A DNA stretch of 64,000 nt from the NCBI GenBank assembly GCA_963921795.1, contig OY997653.1, forward strand, positions 29,214,587 to 29,278,586, in the 5' to 3' direction. Below, one piece after another: positions 1 to 57,100 of this stretch. The DNA comes from Nannobrachium achirus (lineage: Eukaryota > Chordata > Actinopteri > Myctophiformes > Myctophidae). A model generated the notes under the pieces. It saw nothing but the letters and a program-made list of their open reading frames with translations, did no database searches and had not been told where the DNA came from. How positions within the stretch are numbered: the stretch's first letter is position 1; the number at the start of each line of letters is the position of its first letter. The position numbers and the translations under genes were made by a program.

Positions 1-417
1 CAAAATTTGCCGATTTACAAGCTCACAACGCATTCACATGTTGTGAGCCTTTCTATTTTATTTATATTTATTTAGTTTATGTATAAAATATTTATACATG
101 TACAGTTTATTTGCCCAACTACACACTTATTATATTTGAAAGAAGTCTTTAGGAGTCTTTTCTGGACTGTGAAAATAGCTGTTTGTTTGTTTGTTGTGAT
201 TGACTCCCCTGGACCCTGATCCTGTACACTGAGAATAACGGCTGGCTGTAACCTTGTGAAATGTTTACGTGTTTGTTTTGTGATGCCCTTGTCTCTCCTT
301 CCTGTTATGGGGGTTTGCTCTATATGCCACTAGGGGGCTTATGTCCTGCCTGTACCATACATTAGTTTGTTCATGTACTTCATGTGGCCTAATGGGCATT
401 TCTGTTGTTTTTTGCAG

Positions 418-46194
<45,777 letters not shown>

Positions 46195-47046
46195 AGCATG
46201 GCTTCTCCTCATCACCCTCCCAGTACAGACTATAGAGTGTAAATGACTCTGTTCCCACTCAGCTGTCATTCATACACCTCCACAGGGAGATGACATTCAG
46301 CTTTTGCCAGCTTAACTGAATGTAAAGTAGGTCTGAATTGGTTGTATAAGTATAGGTTCCCAACCTCCCCTTGCCCAAGGACAGTGACATGCTTAATCTG
46401 AACAACAAACGTTCTGGGACACAATATTCACATGATTTATCACATCATATGCATATTTCAAGGTCTGGAGAAAGAAAATGACTTGTTTCCCATTGTATAA
46501 CATGTTATGATGGTTGTCTCAATTTGGTATTGGATTTTACATTTGGGCAAATACAAAAAATGTATTTTGCTTTGGCTCGGCCATCTGAGACAAATGGGAT
46601 AAACCACACTTAACACCACAATTGTAAACAAAGCCTTTATCGTGGTCTTCTACACTGACAAAAGAATTGTGATGTATTACTGCGTTGCTGCTCTTGATTT
46701 CAACACTGTCACTTGACTTGTGCACAAATATATTTTGACACGGCTTAAAAATATGTAAGCTACTTAGGGTTTCATTTGATTTATCTTCTAAGCCTCGAAC
46801 GCTGACACCTCAACTGTACATCCTTTTACAATTATTTGAAATGTATATCGGTAGATGTTTTTGCACGGCTGTGGAGTGCGAGTATCAAGTCTGAAAGAGC
46901 TGAACTGCTCGCCACCCACCCAGCTGTCATTCACATGGTTGTTTTTAACTGGATGGTGATTATATTCTTGTGCCTTGAAATGTCGTGGCTGTTCTGCGAC
47001 TGTGCCTTTTTTAGTATAAAGCCTGCGTTGCACGCTGTGTCACGCA

Positions 47047-47109
47047 CCGAAAATACCAGAGCTACAAGCTCACAACGTGTTGTGAGCTTATAGATTGGCT
47101 ATTTTTGGA
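47047..47109. repeat. hairpin repeat in kif13b 3'UTR
   Basis: CCGAAAATACCAGAGCTACA, GCTCACAACGTGTTGTGAGC, TTATAGATTGGCTATTTTTG. It lies between the stop and the AATAAA, so it should be transcribed. Confidence 0.75.
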
Positions 47110-47570
47110 CACTGACACACAACTTAAGTATAAATCACCCGTAACAGTTCATCGTTATGGTAATGTACATCGAACAATATGTGCGTGAACTGGTCCCGGA
47201 GCAGATGTTTTGGAGTTTGGAGTTATATACTGTTTATCTGCTGCTGTTTTGGAAACAAACAATATTTATCAATTGTGAGGTTAGTAACGGGAATTCTGCA
47301 TTTAATTTTTTGATAATTAATTGCAGTTCTACAGAGTGGTGTGCACTTTGGATAAGGGCTATTGTTTTATCTATGTGATTAGGATAATTGGGGGCTTTTG
47401 GGTTTGGATAGTACAATAGCATTGATGTTAATTTATGTCTAGCACAATTTTTTTTATACTTCAAGTTGATTGATTTGACTGCCTAAATGTTTATTTATTT
47501 TAAGATGGAGAGACAGAATATCGTTAATGAAATGAAGAAAAGGAAATTCACTGGTTTTATAATTATGTTT

Positions 47571-47576
47571 AATAAA
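47571..47576 (+). terminator. candidate poly(A) signal of kif13b
   Basis: A canonical AATAAA hexamer lies about 1.38 kb after the stop, with a TGTTAG/GTCACTTG-type T/G-rich element 20-40 bases downstream. Confidence 0.5.
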
Positions 47577-47599
47577 CTTTATTCTGCTCTTGTTAGCCA

Positions 47600-48158
47600 T
47601 GCTGTCACTTGCTTGACAATCTTAACAGAATGTGAACCATGTGCCTTCCTTGGTGTCAGGCACATTCGCCTATGATTTTTTCGCCTACATGCATTTGGTC
47701 CTTTCGCGTGGCACTTTCGCCGTGGAGGAGAGTCTTTTCACCTATCCTGTCTGGCCGATTCACTGCAGTTGAAGAGCCATTTCGCCTGCCCCGACTGTCC
47801 ATGTTTGTATGACAGTGGTGTTACCTCACCTGTCAAACGGTGACCATTACACATGGCTATCCTATGCACCCTTCCTTGATGCTTGCAAGTAGGCTAGTTG
47901 GCTAGAATTGATTGATTTTGTGTTTTACACTATGCTATTGATTTAGTATTAGAAATCAATTCCGTGTCTAGGTTTCCATATGGGAAGACTGGGGAAAGGA
48001 TCTTGGAATGTTAAGTATCACATATATTATTAAAGAAATTAGAATAATTCATGTTATAATGTGTAGTGTTCAGTGGCTGAGGAATTGACACCACCCTTCT
48101 GTCAGCATTGATTTGAAGATACTGTATATATTCAGTAGCTACACCATGGGTTGTTGGA
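47600..48158. other. intergenic, nothing recognised
   Basis: No conserved coding stretch, tRNA or clear repeat is seen between the kif13b polyadenylation region and the MITE at 48167. A few CATTTCGCC-type words (about 47660-47790) may be an old repeat. Confidence 0.5.
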
Positions 48159-48166
48159 GTTTCAAT

Positions 48167-48574
48167 TAGGGCTGTCACAATTATTACATAATCGTCTAAT
48201 CGTAATTATTTGACATAATCGCAAATATTTGTTCATAATCGTCATAATCGTGAATGTTGAAAAATGTTCATACATTGATAAACATTTTCAGAAATAGTGG
48301 AAATAGCAGATCTACAAGCTCACAACGCGTCGCGATGCGAGCTTGTAGATCGGCTATTTCCACTACCATTGTTATTTTTTAAGTAGAAAGTCAAATATGT
48401 CAGTAATTTCTTTGTATATTTAGGTTATGCTTCATATCTGCCATGTGAAACTTCAAAGCCTAAAAGCCGAACAGAAATGTAATTATCAACGACAAAAACA
48501 CAATTAAATCGTTAATCGCAATTATTTGAGTGACAATTAATCGTCATGTAAAATGTCATATCGTGACAGCCCTA
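48167..48574. mobile_element. hAT MITE (TAGGGCTGTCAC family) with perfect 8-bp TSD
   Basis: Ends TAGGGCTGTCACAATTA and TCGTGACAGCCCTA are flanked by GTTTCAAT at 48159-48166 and 48575-48582. Central hairpin 48295-48365. The repeat near 9440-9790, with its hairpin 9518-9590, is a related copy. Confidence 0.9.
48295..48365. repeat. hairpin repeat, well preserved
   Basis: TAGTGGAAATAGCAGATCTA at the left and TAGATCGGCTATTTCCACTA at the right. Inner CAACGCGTCGCGATGCG. Confidence 0.9.
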
Positions 48575-48582
48575 GTTTCAAT

Positions 48583-49397
48583 GTTGCATGAAAAACAGTA
48601 AATAGAATCATTGTTATACCTGATGCTCTTCTAGAAAATGAAAATATGTTCAAGTTGGGATACAATGGCTTATCCATCCACAGGAGATAACTCGTACAGG
48701 ATAAACAAGTGAAATTAGAAGTGAAGCCTATATTGGAAAATACATGGATTTCATAGTTTTTACTTTTAAAATTAAGTTAAAATAATGTATGACACAAGTG
48801 ACATGACTGGGTATAGCTATATGATTTATTATAATGAATATGGGGCACCTCATTGCCACTGAATGGGATATGTTTTATTTTGTATAGGGGCAAACAATGT
48901 TAATTGTCCACCCGGTTGTGCAAAAGCTACTTTTTTGCTTAATGTGTTGACAATGGATCAAGAGGAACGACCATTGTTGGCAATTAATATTTTATTAATG
49001 AATTAACATTAATGATCAATCATCTAGTCAGGAACCAATTAACGTTGAGTCTGTTTAGGAAAACAAAAAGTAAAACAATTGTGTCCTCATCATTTTAAAG
49101 TAATAGGTTTGATAATTATTTATTCAATACAATTTAGGCATTTAGCAAATATTTAACACTTTTTTATGAGGACCAGATTATAAAAGACAATACTTTATAG
49201 TTATTATCCTATGCATTTTACATGTAGGCGTATGCAATACATCAATCAATCATCAGGTAGGTATGTGTGTTACTGTACACAAACCAGTGAACCTAACTAT
49301 TCCAGTATCCAACAGCGACCCGCTGTGGCCACATCACAAAGCGCAGCGCCGTCCGTGACAACTGTAGATCAGTGAGCTCGGCTGTAGATCCACGGGA
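48583..49397. other. intergenic, AT-rich, mostly unrecognised
   Basis: No gene seen. A TTTAGGCATTTAGCAAATATT fragment at about 49130 resembles a fish repeat tail. Confidence 0.5.
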
Positions 49398-49737
49398 TGG
49401 TGTTTTTTACTGGTGTTTCAGTCCGAGTGTGGGGAAAGGGTGCGTTCGGAAATGCGCACCGGACTGCGCGGGCGTTTATCGTGGGCTTGCCCAGGCCTTA
49501 CGGCCTGGGCATAAATATAACGATTGCATTCACCACGGCTTCGTAACTCGCGCGGCGCTCCGCCGGCCGCGCGGCCCTGGCCCGCTCTTCGCGGCCACTC
49601 GCGCCTGCGGCGCTCGGGGGCGAAGAGCAGGACCAAGGTCCGCTGGCCTTCGCGCCGCTTGCAATGTCGTGGACAATAAAACGAGCGCACCCTTTCATAC
49701 ACTCTGACTGAATCACCAGTAAAAAACACTCTCTCGT
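49398..49737. mobile_element. GC-rich foldback element with about 55-bp inverted ends
   Basis: GTGTTTTTTACTGGTG...CAGTC.GAGTGT.GG.AAAGGGTGCG at the left is mirrored at about 49675-49730 (CGCACCCTTTCATACACTCT, CACCAGTAAAAAACAC). Flanks GTAGATCCAC and GTAGATCCAC are mirrored or shared. The interior is CpG-dense with a perfect hairpin GCCCAGGCC-TTAC-GGCCTGGGC at 49489-49510 and paired CGCTCTTCGC/GCGAAGAGC. The superfamily is unknown. It lies about 110 bp upstream of the candidate hmbox1 promoter. Confidence 0.7.
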
Positions 49738-49845
49738 AGATCCACAGAGCAGACTGTGTGTGGATCCGCTCGGAGCTTTCTGGAACATGTAGTTTTTAGT
49801 GTCAAAAGATCTGCGCCCGGGAGGCAGCGGCCTTCGTCAAAGCCA

Positions 49846-50095
49846 AACTACAGTTCCCTCAGAGCTTAGTCGGAGGTGTTAGTTGTCAATATGGCTGTTG
49901 TCACACAGACAAAGCAGAGAGGCAAATAATTCAGAGCCCTCTGATTAGAATTCCTCACAAAAGGGGTCGAAAGGGGCACAACTGTAAAAAAAAATTGCTC
50001 CATTGTTCGACTGCAGCAAAACAACAAAACACACACTGTAGAGGTCTCTGTTAGATTTCTAAATTTAAATGGTTAAGCGGACGATTTGAACCGAG
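49846..50095 (+). promoter_or_regulatory. hmbox1: candidate hmbox1 promoter and noncoding exon 1
   Basis: AACTACAGTTCCCTC at 49846-49860 resembles the vertebrate ZNF143/THAP11 site (ACTACAATTCCC). A YY1-like CAATATGGCTG lies near 49888. The region is CpG-containing, lacks a TATA box, and ends in CCGAG|GTAAGT, a strong donor after 50095. Position and orientation fit a noncoding first exon spliced to 53361. A partial inverted ZNF143-like motif lies at about 49780-49798. No transcript evidence is available. Confidence 0.45.
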
Positions 50096-51037
50096 GTAAG
50101 TCATCTTCTTTTGCACTGTAACGACCGTGAATGTGATGTTATTAATAACTAACATTTGGGGCTGGCTAGCGACGATGGCTAACATCAGCTACTATATAAC
50201 AGTGGTTGGCAGCCAGGGGCTAGCATGGCATGCTAATAACCCCACTATGAAGAAGAATCACTATGTTGAGTTGCTATTATTGAAGTGTCAGTGTTGATGC
50301 TGATAGATCTATTAGACCCACTGCGGTGCTGCTGCTGCTGCAAAATGCATTAAAAAACAGCCTGTTCTATTATAGGTGTCAAAGCTGCAATGGAAAAAAG
50401 AAAGCTCTTTGATTTGCAAACGCCACACGTACGTCGCTCTTTGATAGTGAGCTGTTAGCTCATGTTAGCCTTTTGGGCAAAGGGCGTGAAAGACTGGCAG
50501 TGCCACTGGCTTTACTGATGCTTTATAAGCATTGAGCCAGCTGTTATGCTGCCCTGTTATAGGCAAGGCCCCTTAACAACAATGTCCTAGATTGTGTATG
50601 TATGCAACATTAGCTGATCGGATAGTTATTAGGGGGAAACACTATGGTGTTGGCAGCAGACTATAAGTATTTAAAGCCTGTTTGAGAACATTGACAAATT
50701 TGTGAAACTGTTGTGGAAAGAAAGAGTGCATGCATTTAGTGTTTCTGTTGCATTGCAACCTGCTTGTAAGAGTTAAGTATATACACACAATTACTGCAAT
50801 GTATCCCAAATATTCTCCCAAGTGTTGAAAGTGCTCGTATAGTGTGGGCGTGTATATTGATTGAGAGGTCTGGAATGATAACACGATGTGCCATTCCATC
50901 GGTCATAAGAACAGATCAGACCACCGCCCTTTCTCTCTCAAAATGTGTTGATTAGTAATACATACGTTATTACTACTACTCAAGTTCACAATGGTACCGT
51001 TTTAAGCTTATATGCATGCAAAGGCTAACTTTTCAGT
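50096..51037. other. hmbox1 intron 1 (inferred), unrecognised
   Basis: Unique-looking AT-rich sequence after the GTAAGT at 50096. No coding exon seen. Confidence 0.5.
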
Positions 51038-51200
51038 CTTTGATTGATTGAAGAGTGTATTAGCAGTTTGCAATAGAACAAAGTATAGTTTCATGGCAGC
51101 ACAAATCACTGGTACAAGGTAAACTAAAAGGAGATCCTAGTAAGCTTTATAGCTTATTTACACAGGAACCACACTTTATGTATCTCATGTAAAGTCACTC
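51038..51200 (-). mobile_element. LINE 3'-tail fragment
   Basis: Same family as 39211-39385: TTGATTGATTGAAGA, then CACTGGTACAAGGTAAACTA, AGTAAGCTTTATAGCTTATT. Confidence 0.6.
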
Positions 51201-51260
51201 CTTCATATATCCCATGGCCATGTGTTTATACCAGCACCTGATCACTATACCCTTGTAGTG

Positions 51261-51422
51261 CAGTGGTTCTCAAACCTTGATTTGAAGGTCTCCCCTTAAC
51301 TCTGACAGTGTACAAATGTGGGTCCATTTGGTTCCATTTGTACACTGTCAGAGTTACAGACTTGTAGAGGTCAATTTAAACCTCCTTAAAAGAGTCCCTG
51401 AAATCCACTTTGAGAACCACTG
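51261..51422. mobile_element. hAT MITE (CAGTGGTTCTCAAA family) with perfect 8-bp TSD
   Basis: Ends CAGTGGTTCTCAAACC and CTTTGAGAACCACTG. Flanked by exact TTGTAGTG at 51253-51260 and 51423-51430. Best preserved copy in the window; it lies in the presumed hmbox1 intron 1. Confidence 0.9.
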
Positions 51423-51517
51423 TTGTAGTGAATAGTTAACTGAGGTAAATCGTTGACCAGCTAGTTTAACTGATGTGTAATGATTTGCCATGCAAGCTGC
51501 ACATAAACTAATAACCA

Positions 51518-51860
51518 CTAGCCCTTACCCGTTCAAAGATAGATATGAGCTCCATCATGATGTGCAGTGTGTGGGTTATGGGATGTGCACTGTGCATACA
51601 GTATATGAGGGATGGAAAGTAACTTTAACTGGTGCTTGCATGATAATATGTAGGAGCATCAATGTAAGAAATACCTGTTTCGTTTAATGGCAATTTGTGA
51701 AAGTGACAAACGGGCTTCACAGTTATGTCAGGTGTGTTCATATGCTAATGGTGATGCGATTTCAGATCAATTGCTCCAGCCACCGAGGAGAAACGCTGTT
51801 TCATACAGACAGACACTCACTCACTCACTCAGACAGACATTCGCAAAATTATAGTATAGA
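51518..51860 (-). mobile_element. non-autonomous Helitron, internally deleted
   Basis: On the minus strand it starts TCTATACTATAATTTTGCG and ends GGTAAGGGCTAG, between A and T. It shares both ends with 28251-29391 but lacks about 790 bp of the middle, with the junction near CACAAAT/CCATTAAACG. Confidence 0.8.
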
Positions 51861-52341
51861 TGGAAAAAACAAGAAATTGGCTGCAGTCAGGACAGGAAGA
51901 AGGAGCTTTTAAATTAAATCTCTGACTGTACATATGCTTTCTAAATAGCATGGTTTACCAGCATAACCCATTCCTGCATGGTATGTGGATTTAATGCTTA
52001 GTTCTGAGGTTCAACCGTTTTCCAATGGAATTGTGCTTGATTCACTGCCAGTGCCAAACCAGGTGTTGCCTATGCACTTGAGGGGAGCTTTAGTGAATGT
52101 TCTTTAATGCATTTTATACTGCCTGAGGGTTTAGACATTAGAACATTGGAAAATCAAACTTCAGGCATGCTCCCCTTTAACTGTTGCTCTAAGGCTACAT
52201 ACTTATTATAATAACCAGCAGTGGTTCATGGATAGTCATTAGTAGTCTCAGTAGTCACTCACTAGTGATATGACTGTAGGGTGTGCAGCTCCTGAGGGCA
52301 TAATAGATAAGTATCCTACATCTGTATAGTACACAGTAAAG

Positions 52342-52417
<76 letters not shown>

Positions 52418-52422
52418 ACGCG
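52342..52422. repeat. GT microsatellite
   Basis: About 36 GT units followed by an ACACGCGCACGCGCG purine-pyrimidine alternation, in hmbox1 intron 1. The whole stretch can form Z-DNA. Confidence 0.95.
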
Positions 52423-52699
52423 CACGCGCGGGTATTGAACCCTTTTAAACCATGTATCATTACCGGAATGGGCCCAGTAGGTACAGAAGATGGCAAATCT
52501 GCCGCAGTCTGATTTCAGTGGCATTGATTTTGAGCGCAGCAAAGTGCTTGTGAATAACATACAGTGTGGGTGGTGCTTAAAGGAGAGAGAGGAGATGTTG
52601 TGGGCTCTCAAAAGAACAGCAGTCAGAGAATGCTAAGATAGCATCAGCTGTCAAGGTGACTCTGGCACTCTGCGTGTGTTGCCTGCCGGCTCCCAAAAA

Positions 52700-53360
52700 T
52701 AGCTGATTTTTATATTCCCTCTCTCCCTCGCTCCCCTCCCTCCCTCCCTCCCTCGCCTCCCCGTTCCCTTTCGCTTTCACACTTCTTCACCACGTCTGGC
52801 TTCTGTCGTCCTCTCTCATCTGCTGCTCTTTATTTTCATCTTGTCATTTCTTTCCCACTCACCCTCTACTCCTGCCCCCCTTCACACAAAAACACTCGCA
52901 CGCACGCAAACTCGCGCGCACACACACACGCTCCCTCCCTCCTCCCCTGTCTCTTTTACCCTCGCTCACAACATCTGCATCCCAACACACTTTCTTCCTG
53001 CCTTCTTTATCACTCTCTTTCCTCCTTTCGCTAATTTCCTCCTCCCCTTGTGCCTCCTCTGTCCCTCCTCCTCCTCAACACTCTGTCCATCTTCCCCATC
53101 CATCCCGTCGATCACTCCTGCCCTCCTCTTTGCACCTCCCGTTTGCTTCCACTTTCTCCTTCCACCCCCCCCCCCCCCCCACCCCCTGTGCATCCCACAC
53201 TTTCTTCCTCCCTCCCTCCCTCCCTTTCCTCAACTCGCGCCTGCTTTTCCTGCTCTCACACTTCCTCCTCCTCCTCGACCTCTTTGTCTCCTCTCCTCTC
53301 CTCCCCGTCCCGTCCTGTCCCATCCCGTCCCCTAAACATCTCGCCCCATCCCGTGTCCAG
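52700..53360 (+). other. long pyrimidine-rich tract before hmbox1 ATG exon
   Basis: About 650 bp of strongly C/T-biased + strand with CCCT, TCCC, a run of more than 12 C (about 53167-53180) and CTCCTCCTC repeats, ending in the GTCCAG acceptor. It can serve as an extended polypyrimidine tract and has triplex or R-loop potential. Confidence 0.7.
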
Positions 53361-53371
53361 CAGCAGCAGGA

Positions 53372-54102
53372 ATGTCTGAGTTCAGCGAGGAGCCGCGCTT
53401 CACCATCGAGCAGATCGACCTGCTGCAGCGGCTGCGTCGCACCGGCATGACCAAGCAGGAGATCCTGCACGCGCTCGACACCCTGGAGCGGCTGGACCGG
53501 GAGCACGGCGACAAGTTCGGCCGCCGCACCTCCTCCTCCTCCTCCTCCTCCTCCTCTTACGGGGGAGGAGGAGGAGGAGGCGGGGCCAACAACAGCTGCA
53601 GCAACAACAATAACAACAACAACAGCTCCGCCTCCAACGCCGTGGCCGCCGCCGCGTCGTTCAACAGCAACACCACTGCCTCAGCGGCCGCCGCCGCCGC
53701 CGCCGCCTCCTCCTCGGTCGCCGCCTCCTGCAACGGCAACGAGAGCGCCACCGCCAACAGCACCGCCGGCCGCTCTGCCGCCTTGACCTCCAAAGTGTCC
53801 ACTGCCACGCAGACGCAGTTCCGCGGAGGCGGCGTCGGGGGGCTCTCGCCGTCGCCCAACAACAGCTACAACACCACCTCCCCGCCGCCCGGCCCTCATC
53901 CCCCGCCCCAGGCCGTCCTGCCCTCGCCCGTGTCGCTGGCGGCCCTGGCGCAGAGCGGCCGCGACAGCCTGGCGGCCACGCCCAACGGCAAGCTGTCGCC
54001 GCCGCGCTACCCGGTGAACAGCGCTGCGGCCGCGCGCGCCTTCGGCTTCGAGGCCACCGACGAGGACCTGGACATAGACGACAAGGTGGAGGAACTCATG
54101 AG
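53372..54102 (+). CDS. hmbox1: hmbox1 first coding exon
   Basis: ATG at 53372 starts MSEFSEEPRFTIEQIDLLQR, then LRRTGMTKQEILHALDTLER, the HNF1-like N-terminal helix. Runs of Ser, Gly, Asn and Ala follow (about residues 53-130), encoded by TCC, GGA, AAC and GCC repeats. The sequence then returns to conserved STATQTQF, SPSPNNSYNTTSPPP, NGKLSPPRYPVNS, FGFEATDEDLDIDDKVEELM. The likely acceptor is CCAG at 53357-53360, giving a noncoding CAGCAGCAGGA leader; the CAGCAGCAG run offers alternative NAGNAG acceptors. The exon is very GC-rich and about 80 codons longer than the mammalian segment (from memory). Confidence 0.94.
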
Positions 54103-57100
54103 GTCAGTGGTGGTACTGAAATATACACTGGCTGAGGTCAAGTTTAGGGTCAAATAGTTTCTAGTCATTTAGGAAGCTTTTTAAGACCTTTTCTGTCACT
54201 GTTTTGCTGTTTTATGAAAGTTTCATATCATGATTATTGTGACCAAATAAATCACAATTTACATCCAACATCCATTATCCTGGGGCGGAACATTTGCCAA
54301 AAAATAGCCGATCTACAAGCTCACAACACGCCACAACGCATGTGAGCTTAAAGATCGGCTATTTTTTGGCAAAGAGATTTGGTAGAGAGAGAGTGAAAAA
54401 AGACTATCAAGTACGTATATTATAAGTATGTTTTACCAATAGAGGGTTTAAGTGGTAGCGGATATGCAGCTCGGCAAATAAAAGGTGATTTGATCCCAGT
54501 GCATTACGGTGGACGATATCACTATGAAGTAAATCTCCTCGATACGGTTATCGTGAGTGTTTTTTATCACGATAATATCGCTTATCTTCCTAACCCTGGT
54601 CCTCAGGAACGCCTGCTACTGCTGGGTTTCTATCCTGAATGACCAGGGTTGGTGAATTCATGCAATAGAAACAATATTTTTGTTTTGCTAGTATTATTAT
54701 TGTCTCCACCAGACGAAGGCATGGGGGAGAGTATGTTTTCGTCTCCGTCAGTCCGTCCGTGTGTCCTCGCAGTTTGTTACCACCTAATCTCAGACGCCGT
54801 TGGGCCGGTCGCTGCCAGCACACACACTCCCTGGATGCCAATTCAGAACCTCTGCCTCACATTTTTCACATGGGCCTGTTCTAGCGCCACCAGGAGGCCA
54901 ATTTGTGCTAAATTACCTTTTGGCCAGTACTCCTACAGATTTTGTCCAAAAATCACGCAAATCAGTAGACAGTATCTTTACAGTCATGTGATCGACATTG
55001 ATCTGTCTGATTGTCCATATTCCATCCTGATTGGCTGAGATTGGCTTTCAAAGTTTGTAAGATTGGTCCGTTTTGGACAAAATGCCTGAAATCACAAACG
55101 CAGAGTGCAATTAACATGAAATCGCGCACACACGTTCCCACTAGGCCGAGGAAGAAATGCCACTTCAACTTTTTCAAATCCAAACTTGACAGGATTGATC
55201 CGTTTCGAACGGATCAATCTTTGAAAATTATGGTAAAAATGTTATGGACGTTAACGTATGGCAGAACGTGTACTGTAGTTGCAGTGGCCAAAATACAGTG
55301 CATGTTCAATATCTATTTCCATGATCCAAAATCTATTTGGAAATTCCCACAAAGTATATAGGACCTAAGTGGATAATTACATTTGAAGTGAAACAGTGTG
55401 GCCAATCTGTTGTGTGCATGCCTACTTTAAGTCAGTTGCCCCTGGACAAGACATACAGTGGGAATAAGAGGGGGGCATTTATAGCTCGGGATCTATCTTC
55501 AGCCTTGCTCTAGCTGGGCCCTTCTGCTCATCTGCTCTCACCATGCATTCTATTACTGTGTCCTTCTTAGAACGGCAGAGAAGTTAAGTAGTGTTCAGCA
55601 GCCATGCAGGCCAGGGCTCTCAAAACATCTCTCTTCCCAGGACTGTGTGTGCGTGTACATGTGTCTCTGTGTGTCCGTGTGTGTGTCTGCGCGTGTGTGT
55701 GGAACACAGTCGTAGCTTTTCAGCTATGGCACGATGCCCCTCTGATCCGGCATGTCTCTTTTAAAAGCACACATCTCCCTCCCTGCAGGGGTTAGTTTCT
55801 TTAGCTGGCACCCGCCACGCTCTCCTCCTCCCCCTCCTTTCACCTCTTCTTCCTCCTTTCTTCTCCTCCACTTCTCTCTCTCTCTCTATCTCTCCCCCCG
55901 GTCTTGTACAGCAGCTTGTGCTACATTGATTTAGTGGTGTCGATACAAGCAGCGTTTTTTGAGGGTCTAATTTTAGCCGCGTCTCGGAGGCTGGTGTGGA
56001 GGATATTGATGCTGGATGTCAAGAGCCGTGACGCATTTTCATCTCAGAGATTTGCCAACGAGAAGAAAGAGACAGCGAGAGAGGGAGAGAGCTTATGACT
56101 TTGGTGCATTTGCCATTCCGCTGCACATGTCGGGGATACGATTGTTTAGATTTCAGTAAGATGCTGCTGTGGATGGCATGTGTGGCTCTGTGTGCTTTGA
56201 GCATGACAACTCTACAGAGAGAGCAGGGGTGCGGGGGCAGTGCCCTGCCTGCAGGATCAGTCTATACTGAATAACTGAATATGTATGCACTCTTAACAGT
56301 CCACACAGCATTTTCAATCACTGTATTAAGTTGAGGCTATGTTCAGACTGGCATGCCAAACCTGACTTCTGGCCTATTGTTCAGATTGTAATCATCAGAT
56401 TCCAGTTGACTACTTGCAAATAACAGTGTGGACTGTTTGTGGATTCAACACAAAGTGCTTCATATAATGCATAAAATGACAATTAAGGAGAAATAAAGAT
56501 ATGAGGCTCAAACCTACAACATCAGGGGGAATTGACCCCCATGAAACTGGGGGCACAACAAGTGGTACTCTAGCCCAGGATCACAGGATCACAAATTTAG
56601 CCCACATTGTTACAGCATCACAGATTTAGCCCAGATAGTTACAGGATCACAGATTCAGTGCAAGAGGACGTCAGCGCATGACTTACAGTATAACAGACAG
56701 CCACACTCCACATATAATATACCCAGGCACTTTGGATGGAGGCCAGATACAAGATGTTTTCACATTCCCGTCTTTGTGCAGACACTCAGCCCTGTATGTT
56801 TGTCACATTTAAAATGCCAAGAATCCAACTCTTTCTAAAGAGGTGATAGTAGAAGATTGGTATAGATAGTTTTAAATGGATTTTAAAAGTTTTTATTATA
56901 CTGCCACCAAATGAATGTCCTGAGGCTGTAAGTTAAAGGAGCGAGAAACCCCGCCTCTTTATTTGTTTTATCAGAATTCAGAATATGAAAAGAAATCTAA
57001 ACTGTAGGAGTGGTTTCTAAAAATGTAGGAGTGGTTTCTAAAATGTAGGAGTGGTTTCTAAAATGTAGGAGTGGTTTCTAAAATAAAATGTAAGAGTGGT

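Larger units (their letters stand above)
46195..47595 (+). other. kif13b: kif13b 3'UTR (inferred)
   Basis: AT-rich noncoding sequence follows the TGA. The first convincing polyadenylation signal, AATAAA, is at 47571-47576, followed by a T/G-rich stretch. A copy of the hairpin repeat (47047-47109) would lie in the mature transcript. The true end is not proven. Confidence 0.6.

Noticed and set aside
49372-49729. GC-rich open frames of 96-111 codons on both strands
   Set aside because: They fall inside the foldback element with inverted ends. Arg/Gly/Pro-rich composition without a recognisable domain is explained by GC content.
52841-53450. Pro/Ser/Leu-rich open frames before the hmbox1 ATG
   Set aside because: Translations of the pyrimidine tract. 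Conserved hmbox1 coding starts at 53372.
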